Positions 34,401 through 44,243 of a stretch of 64,000 bases of DNA are shown here, piece after piece; position 1 is the first letter of the stretch, and each line of letters starts with the position of its first letter. The notes under the pieces were generated by a model. It was not told where the DNA came from. It searched no databases and saw only the letters and a program-made list of their open reading frames with translations. Made by a program: the position numbers and the translations under genes. The stretch is from positions 1 through 64,000 of the forward strand of contig JAHNUO010000027.1 of NCBI GenBank assembly GCA_019787685.1. Direction: 5' to 3'. This DNA is from Chiua virens. Taxonomy: Eukaryota; Basidiomycota; Agaricomycetes; Boletales; Boletaceae.

Positions 34401-36996
34401 AGAGGATCAGCATCCTTCTGGAAGCCTATTCATAATCAGAGCACTTACTCCCTATGAATGGCAGGACAAGGGCAAGGACAGAGGGGCATGCATCAGCATC
34501 CTTCTGGAAACCCATTCACAATCAGAGCACTTACATACTATGAATGGCAGGACAGGGGCAAGGACAGAGGGGCATGCATTAGTATCCTTCTAGAAACCCA
34601 TTCACAATCAGAGCACTTACTGGCTATGAATGGCAGGACAGGGGCAAGGACAGAGAGGCATGGATCAGCATCCTTCTGGAAGCCCATTCACAACCAAAGC
34701 ACTTACATGCTATGAATGGCAGGACAGGGGCATGGACAGAGGGGCATGTATCAGATCCTTCTGGAAGCCCATTCACAATCAGAGCACTTACATACTATGA
34801 ATGGCAGGACAGGGGCAAGCACAGAGGGGCATGCATCAGCATCCTTCTGGAAGCACATTCACAATCAGAGCACTTACTCGCTATGAATGGCAGGACAGGG
34901 GCAGGGATGGAGGGGCATGGATCAGTATCCTTCTGGAAGCCCATTCACAATCAGAGCACTTACAAGCTATGAATGGCAGGACAGGGGCAAGGACAGAGGG
35001 GCATGTATCAGCATCCTTCTGGAAGCCCATTCACAATCAGAGCACTTACTCCCTATGAATGGCAGGACAGGGGCATGGATCAGCATCCTTCTGGATGCCC
35101 ATTCATAATCAGAGCACTTACTCTCTATGAATGGCAGGACAGGGGCATGGACAGAGGGGCATGGATCAGCATCCTTCTGGAAGCCTATTCACAATCAGAG
35201 CACTTACTTCCTATGAATGGCAGGACAGGGGCAAGGACAGAGGGGCATGCATCAGCATCCTTTTGGAAGCCCATTCACAATCAGAGCACTTACAAGCTAT
35301 GAATGGCAGGACAGGGGCATGCATCAGCATCCTTCTGGAAGCCCATTCACAATCAGAGCACTTACAAGCTATGAATGACAGGACAGGGGCATGGACAGAG
35401 GGGCATGCATCAGCATCCTTCTGGAAGCCCATTCACAATCAGAGCACTTACTCCCTATGAATGGCAGGACAGGGGCAAGCACAGTAGGGCATAGATGACC
35501 CAGCATCCTCATTTACAATCACAAGGATGTCTTACCTTTTATGAATAGGACAACAATTTCTGTCACTACAGATCTCATTTGCTGCATAGAAATTCACACA
35601 CCTCAACATGTGGAAACCATGATCCAATTCCTTCCACCAACATCTGCTGTGCAGAATTTGTCAATGGTTCCATGTTCTTATGTATATCCCTAATGAAAGG
35701 TATCAGGACCCTGTCAAATACTTTAATAGATATAACCCATAATCCACAAACTCCATATAAATTACCTCCTAAAACCATACTCAATGCAAAGCAGCATGTT
35801 TGTGTGTTGTGTAGTCACAAGCAGCATCTGCAATGCTTCTTCATCCAAGGCCCCCATAGTCCTTTTCAACAGAAGTTTACACCCCTTATTTGACTTGTGC
35901 AGTTCTATGTACATTCAAATCAGTTTGACCATGAGACATGTATATTATACATACCTCTCAACTCCACATATGCATTTGGTGGATGCCTCATCTTTTGTAC
36001 CCTCTCCCATGTAGGATTCCCTTTCAGCATTCTCTCAGCATTCTGCTGTCCAATTACAACCCTTCTCTCATGAGAAAGCTTCTGTTCCTTAGGTGTCAAG
36101 GCTGCCATCCCTTGTATCAGCAGTGCATCACATTTTGTGAATACAAGTACCACAGGCACTGCAAATAGTATGAGAAAAACAACTTCATACATCCATCAGG
36201 AGCACTTACCACTCCCTGTGTCACATTCATTGAAAAACATTTCCTCAGCAGCCAACACAGCTCGGTGGTACTGGTCCATTGGAATACAGTACCTATTCAG
36301 TCACAATGTTGACATTGTCAGTCTGGCATAAATGCTGCTGTCTCTCCTTACCAGATAGCATGGATTCGCTTCTTGAGGTGTGCTGTCTTTGCACGCGATG
36401 AAACAAACTCCTTCATCTGTTTAAATTCTCCAATGCTACCAGCTTCGAAGCCCTGTGAGTCATGAAAGATAAAACTCGGGTTGCTTCGAAAGACCAATTC
36501 GTTCTCGATGTTATGCATTCCGCGCTTGAGACATGTTAGAAAACTGTTACTGATCAGGACTTCACGGTAACCATTTGACTCACGTCCCGGGATTCCTGGA
36601 TCTGTGCTAGATCGACCTGATCACAAACTATCAGGGCGCCCGCATCGTCGCGGACATCTCATTTAAGCATACCTCATTCCCATCTCCATCAAGGATCACT
36701 GGATCTTCCGTGGAGTTGCAGATTTGCTTGAGTATCGTAGTCTTCCCGGCATTGGCTCGGCCAATGATGAGGATCCTGAACCGCCCGAATTTCTTTCTGA
36801 TGCCGTCCATCTGCATAATAGGTTCCGCGGATGATTCCTCAGGAAATTCGGCGGAAGGTCCTGCGAGAGATTCTGCGGGTGGCGCTGCGAGAGATTCTGT
36901 GGGTGGCGCTGCGAGAGATTCTGTGGAAGGTCTCGTGGGGGCCTTGGAGCGAAAGAACGAGAAGCGAGCGCGAGCGCGAGCCATAAGCCTTTTCAT
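31436..36996 (-). CDS. G-domain GTPase gene with 43 three-base micro-exons (left copy)
   Basis: My model has 56 exons, 1530 nt and 509 aa. N-terminal exons: 36673-36996, 36584-36616, 36352-36524, 36210-36292, 35938-36158, 35766-35884, 35618-35710, 35536-35565. Then 39 triplets (35,454 down to 32,330), CTG 32242-32244, GAT 32189-32191, AAG 32123-32125, GAG 32074-32076, an 18-nt exon 32003-32020, then 31878-31905, 31770-31821, 31512-31718 and 31436-31455. The N-tail has proline/serine repeats. G1 is GRANAGKT (residues 79-86), G3 HDSQG, G4 FTKCD, as in HSR1-like fungal G proteins. The C-terminal domain reads TWHTALHLGIAIAIILEHSF. Donors at 35,937 and 35,617 are weak. Function is unknown. Confidence 0.65.
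32074..32244 (-). other. Four further 3-nt micro-exons outside the repeat array (left)
   Basis: On the minus strand the sequence reads AATAG-CTG-GTATGT, TTTAG-GAT-GTAAGG, ATTAG-AAG-GTATGA and TATAG-GAG-GTTTGT. The introns between them are 50, 63 and 46 bp and unrelated to each other and to the array introns. The right copy has CTG, GAT, ATG and GAG at matching places. Confidence 0.65.
32330..35454 (-). repeat. Tandem intron/3-nt exon array, left copy (39 triplets)
   Basis: Units mostly of 86 or 72 bp, with others of 67, 74, 77, 81, 84, 85 and 87. Each unit on the minus strand ends CATAG (or TATAG), then three variable bases, then GTAAG or a close GT variant. Plus-strand triplets are AAG 13, TCC 8, TTC 4, TCG 4, ATA 4, TGG 2 and one each of AGG, TTG, ATG, TCT. 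The intron bodies differ by substitutions and by a recurrent 14-base presence/absence, but in every unit I read the AG and GT and their three-base spacing are kept. Confidence 0.95.
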
Positions 36997-37126
36997 TGTA
37001 CTTAAGCTGCTGTGAGCTCGGTGTCGACTATGAGAAAGATTCTGAGGAGTCTCAGCCCGTGTCAACAACCCACAACACCATTTAGCCACTTCGTTCGATT
37101 GCATCGCCTGACTACTCGGCTTACTA

Positions 37127-38980
37127 CTTATGGCTAAGACTTTGGCAACACCATTCTCTCTCTCGACCCGACCGGTGATCAACCACCTTGACCCGCGGCA
37201 CTTTGACATATCCATACTCAATCAGTATCAGATACCACCGCACCCGCTCCTCGCCTCTCAGTAACACCAACGGCAGCCGTCCGCTTCGCACTCCAGCCAC
37301 TACGAACCCGTCCAATGGTTGAAGATCCATCGACACACTAGTCCTCATCACCACCGACTGACTCGCGTCTTGGTTCCGCCATCGGTACACCGTCAAGCAG
37401 TGCGATGACCGTGTGTCGACGAAAGGTCCATACCGTCTGCGGGACAAATAGGACCGCTGGGACAGTGATGGTCCAGCCAGGGCTCGGAACACGGATGGAC
37501 GATAGGTCGCGTATGAGAAATAGGCATAGTAACTTGTGCATCTGAGTAGTTAGCAGGCAGGAGTCACACCTCGCTGTCACCGAGATAAATTTGATCATCA
37601 ATTCCGAAGCCTTGTTCGTCCTCGGGTAACAGCACGTATTGTGGGCTAGCTGTCACGAATGCGTATCAGCACTAAACTCGTTTCGCAAACAACGATGAAG
37701 AGACCTACCGGCGGCCGGAGGATGGGTACTCCCATCACACTGTTCTACCAAATCAGCAACCTCGCCTATCTAAACTTCAACACGTCTTTGATCATACCTT
37801 TGTAGGCTCATTCGCTCGCGGCGGTTCGCGTCGACGTGCGTCTGTGCTCGAAAGAACGTGAGAATAACACCAATCCCGTAACGCCTCGCAAGCATCTCGG
37901 ATTCGGGGTTACCAAGGAGGATTCAGAAGACGCGTTAGAAATGCCAGCTGTAGCAAAGAAAACGATGGGACGTTTACCCTGCAAACACTCCACCGAGCCC
38001 ATTTGAAAGAACCATCTTCGCTCTTCCTGCCATTTATCAAGGTTGTCACCAGTCCACATTGCCGCGAAGTGTTGGATACTGGCATAGTAGACACGCGTGA
38101 ATACAGGTGGGAGTTTGGGAGAGTCCGAATAGTGATAGACGACGTAGGTTTGATTGACCTAGTGAAGACGAGTGCAGCAGTGAGTAAAATCCAGAGGACC
38201 GTGACCGATGGGGACACTTACATAAAGCATGCCATTGATGTTATGCACATCTCGGTGCTCCCAACTGACTCCACCATACTTAATGGACGTTATCCCTTGA
38301 CATCGAGATCTCGGGACCGTTGTGAAAGGCCTTAAGATTTTGACCTTTAAATCGGAAGGAAAAAGCTAGAAAGGCGACAAATCACATTCGTGTTCCAGAT
38401 ACACACGTTCTCCGAACCCTGCGTCCATGCTCCAGGGCCATCTGTACTCTTGGTCTTAGATGATTCGATCCACAAATCCTAGTTGTTTGGTTTGAAAAAC
38501 TCGATCCATGAGGAATATCCGGGCCAACCCTCTCTAAGACACGCGTATCGGTTGTCGCGACGAGTCAGAGCGAAACCATCACTTACCCTGTGCTCACATT
38601 CACCCGACTTGGGATTCACAAGTACACCGATACCAGACGCAGTCAGAATAGTCGGACTCGCCTTCGAGACTGGGTTCGATGATAATGACTGTTTATGTGT
38701 CTAATTGAGACCCATCAACACTCCGATCACTAAAACGCACCTTTCGCTGCTTGCCCTCGACGTCTACAACCATCTCGACCGAGTCAAGGAACGCATTCTC
38801 GTCCCACATAAAGTACTGTGTCCGCGCGAATACTCGATATCGAGCCAAAAGACGTCTATATTCGCTTCATCGAACCGCTTCAATACGCCCCGCACATCGA
38901 CTGTTGACATAATTCCAGCGACATTGATGATACGTGATGGAGAACAACGGGAGGTATGGGTGTCTCCGTAAGGCGCGCGT
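37127..38980 (-). pseudogene. GH31 glucosidase II alpha-like pseudogene (left copy)
   Basis: Fragments in order: TYHQCRWNYVNS, DVRGVLKRFDEANIDVFWLD, WPGYSSWIEFF, WEHRDVHNINGMLY, MWTGDNLDKW and a C-terminal beta domain with VKVPRV. They match glycoside hydrolase family 31, close to ER glucosidase II alpha that trims N-glycans. The N-terminal half of the family is missing. There is an extra C between YVNS and DVRG and an extra TAAG before the WEHRDVHN block. Both lesions also occur in the right copy, so decay began before duplication. Confidence 0.7.
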
Positions 38981-38999
38981 AGAGAAAAGACAGACAGGG

Positions 39000-39480
39000 T
39001 CAGGACCAGGAGAATGAAGATGTCAAGATGTCAGATTCATCGATCCAGTGAGCCTCCGTATCATTTTGCTTTCCAATCTGGATCTACAGATCGTTGCCAA
39101 TCACTGGCATTGAACACGGCGACGGGGGAACCTCTGAGGTATTTGAGCCGTCAGAGCTGTACAGTTGATGAGGGTCCGAGTAAGCAACGTCAGGACCACT
39201 GGCAGTCGTTGGGGGGATGGACATATTGCTAAGTGGTGTATGCGTTAGTCGTGATGAGAGACTTGTAATGTGTACGGTGACCTAGTACCCTTGGGGCTTC
39301 GAATCTGTCCAAGTCGACCACGTCTCTTCCCATCAAGCGTCCTGTTGCTCGCTCTCAAACCAGACCGTGGAATTGACTTGCAACGGGAGCCGTTCACCTT
39401 CGGCACCTTCAATCTGCTAGCTGCGGGTCTGCTTGAAGACTGCTTCTGTTCCAAAATGTTCCGCTCTTCATCACCACTGT
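39000..39480 (-). CDS. Uncharacterised hydrophilic protein fragment (left copy)
   Basis: A minus-strand open stretch starting EQKQSSSRPAASRL is Ser/Arg/Pro-rich; in the right copy (59,595-59,945) it stays open for 116 aa and ends MPVIGNDL. In the left copy the frame breaks after about 69 aa. No family recognised. It lies between the GH31 relic and the kinase. Confidence 0.3.
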
Positions 39481-39589
39481 GGGAAATAGCCTGAGAGGTT
39501 TGTCAGTCTAAGCACACGGCGACCAAGAACATGGCGTCGGGGTCTTGTCTTTTCTGGCGAGCGTGGTGTGATTTGCTCAGAGTATGATC

Positions 39590-39840
39590 GCGATTGAGAG
39601 CCCAAGATTGGCATCTTTTCTTCTTACGGTGGGGTTTCACCGGATACACTGCTCACCATTGACACCAAGACAGTGTCGCAGTATTTATGTACCCGGCTTG
39701 CAGGGACCACCACACATGTAGCGACAAGAAAGTCAAGTCATACGATGTGTCGACTCGGACGGCAACTCTGCTCGCCGAGTCCACACCCAGCTCCATCTCA
39801 CTCTTCGATGCATCCACCCTCTCTCGGATGACAGGTACAC
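39590..39840 (+). other. Coding-like fragment, possibly beta-propeller
   Basis: Plus-strand readings in two frames, IGIFSSYGGVSPDTLLTID and DKKVKSYDVSTRTATLLAES, resemble blades of a WD-like protein. The frame changes between them. The right copy (60,072-60,330) has the same fragments. Probably a relic. Confidence 0.3.
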
Positions 39841-40001
39841 TTTCCCTCCTGATCCACTACTACTCGCTAGTTCGTCTACTCCTGTCTTATGTGTTTCAAA
39901 CGCATTGTGTGGGACGTCACTTGGAAGGATACCAGCTCCTACTTATGCTTTAGAATGTACATACCAACCCTTGATGCGATCAGACGTCCAATAAGCATTT
40001 T

Positions 40002-41769
40002 CTACATTTCCTTTCCGACAATGCCCTGCATCTGCAACAGATCGCCGACCGTACACGTTTTCCCTTCCAAGGTGAACGTACGCACCACCGTTCCCGTCTC
40101 CGCTACCCACGACGGATACGCTATACAATCCGCATCTGTGGGTAACACCAACCCAGGCTCAGCTTTGAACCAAGGATGTCCGAGGGCCTCGGAGGGGCGG
40201 AGCCGGCGAGCAGGCTCGTACACGAGGAAGCGGTGGATGAGGTCGAGCGGGGAGGAAACTGGGTCTGGCAGTGGCACGTGTGTGGTCGTGTCGAGTCGAA
40301 TGCTCGAGGTGGACAGAGGGAGATTTGGAAGGCGCGACGACAAGTCGACTGCATCGACGTTGGCAAAGGAGACCTTGGATGCATCCGGGAGGGTCAGAAA
40401 CGACTGTTTGTTTGGGCGTGTGAAGGACGTGGTCAGTGCGTTAAATGTATGACGTAGGGAGAAGGACGTACCGGCCACGTGCTCTCGTTCGGTGTGCCAC
40501 GCACCCGAAAGATACTCCACGCGAGCCCGATCTCGCCGCGCGTTGCATCGAACAGACTCGTCCGGGTCCACCTACCCGTCGGTATGCCCGGACGTGGGCG
40601 ATTTCCTCGTGGGATGATGAATGGCGTTGGGGATGGGGTGGATGCTCGTGGCGAGTCAGCACTCGACTCAGACCCAGATTCTCCATCGTCAGCACGGTTC
40701 AAAAGGGCCAGATCCTCATCGTCCGAGTCCGAGTCCGAGTCCGTCTGAAGACGGAGCGAGGTGAAGAATTCGGCCAAGGTGACTCCGAGACTCCATACAT
40801 CGATGGCAAAGGCGTCGTACGACCGCGGACCAAAAAGAAGTTCTGGCGGCCGATAGGGACTGTGCGTATACAAGCGTCAGTACCGACAAATAATTGTTAG
40901 GTATACGACAAAAGGAAGCCGTTGTCGTACCCAGTTGACACCTCAAAATACATTCGCGCGATCGACTCGGGCCACAAGTCTTTCGCTTTCGCGGTAGTCT
41001 CCTCGTCCGCGCAAAATGCGATCCCAAAGTCGATCAGTCGTGCACATCCAGACGGCGACATAAGGATGTTGCTTGGCTTGATATCCCGGTGGGCGATCCG
41101 GACGTGTTCGCTGTGTAGGTAGCTCACTCCAGACAGGACTTGGAAGATGATCGACTTGGCAAGAACGACGAACTGCACTTCGCGTGGTGTCGGGGAGGGT
41201 GAGGCGGCGTCACCAAACGAAATGATGGGGTGCGGGGAGAACCGAGAGGATTTGAGAAGCTCGTCTAGCGAGTAAGGCATATATGGCATCCAAAAGCTCA
41301 GATTTTGGGATCGTTGGTTTGGTTCTTGCTTGATTAGTGGGATGATCTGGGACACGCACGGTTCAAAGTTACTGAATGATAGAACTCGGACGCAGAATGC
41401 GACGCACATTCGGATGTGAAAGGGAAGCAAGTAGACGAACTTCCTTGATGATATCGTGAGGCTCTTTGGCATGTGCCGTAGTGGACGTCTTGACCACGAT
41501 GAACCGAGGGCCGTCTGACAATTCAGATTCAATGCGGGTTACGATGGAGGTGGGGCAATCGAATATGATTTCCTAAGTGAAGAGGTCAGCACGTAGAAGA
41601 TTGATGGTATGATCCAAGTTACACCCACAGCGTTCTCGTCGTAGTCGTGAAAGTCATCATTCATTCTTGAAAATTGCTCTTCGAAGTACTTGACGTTGAT
41701 CAGCGTGGTTCGCTTCAGAGCATTATTGAAACTCTCCGACCAATGGGCGATTGTAGCGTTAGTAACCAT
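40002..41769 (-). CDS. CDK-like protein kinase (intact copy)
   Basis: Five exons (41629-41769, 41408-41572, 40931-41346, 40472-40859, 40002-40403) join in frame to 503 aa. The ATP lysine is in FIVVKTS, the catalytic loop is HRDIKPSNILM, the magnesium loop DFG, the P+1 region GPYRPPELLFG and the F-helix IDVWSLG. The final block PARRLRPSEALGHPWF is the usual kinase C-lobe end. A long acidic, proline-rich insert with PRGNRPRP follows helix F. The layout suggests a divergent CMGC kinase, perhaps CDK-activating (Csk1/CAK-like); the exact group is inferred. Confidence 0.8.
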
Positions 41770-41887
41770 GATCATGATCACGGTGGCAGAGCACAACGGA
41801 AACTTTGGCAGTGATTGCATCTCAAAGCTTCAATCTCACAACATTTCGCTGCTGCTTCACGTTCTTGTCTTCCAATGGCTGTAGATC

Positions 41888-42490
41888 ATGAGACGTGGAC
41901 GCTCCTCAGTAAGTACTGCTTCGTAGTCGTGAGCCTCCCATTGATCGTGGTCCTCAGACAAACAGTTGCTAGCAGCAGCCCGACTCCAAGATGGGAATGT
42001 CGAGCAACTATTGACGAGCTCGGGCGGCTGGATGCGACGTCGACCCTCAGAACTCTGCAGGCAACACACCCCTGCACCTTGCCGTCAAGGTCCCAGATCG
42101 AGAGACTCGTCACGCAATCGTCTCCGCCCTTGTCGAGATCGCTGGCACTGTTATGATTCGTGCGTGCTACCCCAACACCCCTCTGGTGACACGCGCTAAC
42201 TCGCCTTTGGGTCTCTCTTTGATGAATATCCCGAACAGATCTCTAAATCAGTATCCGATTGAGCAACAAGGCGGGTCAGACGCCCAACGCTCTTGCGAAA
42301 ATTTACTGTCCAAATGATACGGAGGTAATCTCGTTGACGACCCCTCCTGCACGAAAAGTAAATGACATTCTCGGAAAAGATGATTATGGTAAGTCGGCCG
42401 AGACATTCGTTTTGGACACCGCGTGGATACTGATCATGTACCCAAAGACGGCGATGATGCGTCCAGGATCAGAGTCTGAACGAGGGTAAG
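41888..42490 (+). pseudogene. Ankyrin gene, internally deleted (left copy)
   Basis: Same first exon (ATGAGACGTGG) and start of exon 2 (LLAAAR) as the right copy at 62,241. At about 42,022 the sequence jumps from GACGAGCTCGG to GGCTGGATGCG, losing about 325 bases present in the right copy, including the middle exons. The frame after the junction is wrong. The later exon with NKAGQTPNALAKIY is still readable. Confidence 0.75.
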
Positions 42491-42714
42491 TTTAGACATC
42501 AGAGTGCAACCGAGTGCATACATTCAATTTGTGTCGTTATCTCGTGGTCAATAGATGGTTGTGCTGGCGACCGCGGTATGTCTTGAATGACAGCAACAAG
42601 GTCGGAGAGGCCCTGCCACGTGTCACACCTCCGTCCGTGGATATGGCAGTGGGAAGAGTGACTAGCAACGACATAACAGAAAATGGTATTCTTAACATCC
42701 TTCCCTTTGGCATC

Positions 42715-43806
42715 TCATTGAGCTCGCCGTCTGAACATCACCTTGGCAGTAGTACTGGCCCCGACCGTAAACGCTAACCGGAAACTTGTCACGTTCTCCT
42801 CCAACTTGATATCATAGTTCATGGCGATGTGGGCCAACATAGTTTTGAGCTCAGCTGCGTCCAAACAAGGTATCAACACCGGAACCAAACGGCAAGTATT
42901 CTGGAGAAGTGGTGACGAACTGATAGGCTTTATGTTTATGTCTTCCCCATCCTCTTCGCGCATATTTGCAAACCAAACGGATCGAATTTGTATGGGTTAC
43001 CGTACAGTGCGTCATCGTAATGTAACGCAACAAAGCCTGCATGGGTCCTGATGCGGCGGCCGCTTTGGGATCACCCTCCCGTCCAATAGCACAAAGTCCT
43101 CAACGGCCTTGCGTGCCAAGCCCGCTGAAGGATAGAATTAAATGTGGATTGGAAAACCTTGAGTAGAATAAGAAGAATGTCTCACAAACGTTGATAGACT
43201 CCATACGTATTGTCTCCTTAAAAAAACTGTCTATTTTGTGCATCTTTCCCAAGGACATTCTCGACCATTCCTCTTTCTCGAGGATAGTCTCAACTTCTTC
43301 ACGGAGAGGCCGTGGGTACTGAGGATTCGCCGCTAGATTGTACAACGCGAGTGTAAAAACCTGACATACAGTATGACCAAGAGACTAAACAGGCTCGCAA
43401 AGTCTGACATACGTCGTCTGTATAATGCAGTGAGTAAGACGATCGTCGCAAACACAAACAACAGAATACACACATGGATGGCAGCAGAATTGGTCGCCAA
43501 TACGTAGTTCGTTAATATCTCCGCACTGATGTCTGACCCAGCTTCATCCATCAACCAAGATAAAAGATCGTTCTACAAGAGAACATGTATGTGAGCCGCC
43601 GTGGACCGTCAATGAGGCACACAAACGGGGTTTTCGGTCCAATCACTTCCATACTCATTCAAGTACTTGCGCCGTTCCTCGACAATCGGACGAAGATGCG
43701 CCGCGCCGCGCCTCGTGTTCTTCGGGACATTCGTTATGAAACGGGCAGCTATACTTGAGCTAGACTGTGACAAAGCTGAGCCCGGACATGAAATTATTAG
43801 ACGCAT
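42715..43806 (-). pseudogene. Cytochrome P450, truncated and without heme cysteine (left copy)
   Basis: Minus-strand fragments: AARFITNVPKNTRRGAAHLR, the I-helix region NDLLSWLMDEAGSD, a K-helix with KETIR, and C-terminal AELKTMLAHIAMNYDIKLEE. After YLPFG the heme-binding exon seen in the right copy is deleted, so the axial cysteine is lost. The N-terminus is cut where methyltransferase sequence begins at 43,823. Not functional as read. Confidence 0.8.
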
Positions 43807-43822
43807 GGTTTCAAGAACTGAT

Positions 43823-44197
43823 CGTCAACGTCGAGTCCTCGAGCTCGGCGCAGGGACAGGGCTACTCAGCATCACGGCGTCCCAGATCTTCTCTCGGACG
43901 TCTCTGCGAGCCTCTATCGCGGCGGATGTTGTATATCATCCCGAGCACGCGAGATGGCTCCGAGGATGCGTGAGACGGATGCTGAAGAAGGGTGGGGTGT
44001 TTTGGTTGATTATTCCGGTGAGGACGTGAGGAGGTGTTTCCTGTCGTAGGTCGAGTGGGTGAGGAGAAGGGGGACGATAAACATCTCGCGATCGTGAGTA
44101 GGGAAGAAATAGAAAAGGTGGATGGGGTTGGTCGGGCGGACGAAGGCGGATACACATTATTCGAGATTCGTTGGGTATCATGTGATTGGATCACATG
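43823..44197 (+). pseudogene. 3' fragment of the methyltransferase gene
   Basis: Begins at a point equal to 12,891 and runs to the end of the gene, keeping ELGAGTGLLSITASQIFS. It lacks an internal segment of about 165 bases after the first helix and has a second deletion near 44,028. It has no promoter or N-terminal half, so it is dead. It marks the left edge of the second copy of the 31-kb unit. Confidence 0.9.
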
Positions 44198-44243
44198 ACG
44201 TGTAGCATCTAGAGTCAACCAAGTAACATTAAGTCATTGACCA

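Noticed and set aside
32330..35454. Plain non-coding minisatellite in one long intron
   Set aside because: Not fully excluded, but changes confined to three bases between AG and GT, indels avoiding those bases, matching phases at both flanks and extra 3-nt sites outside the repeat all favour micro-exons. cDNA would settle it.
43667..44029. 120-aa fused frame joining P450 antisense and methyltransferase
   Set aside because: It arises at the duplication junction by chance; no start context or intact domain supports a new gene.
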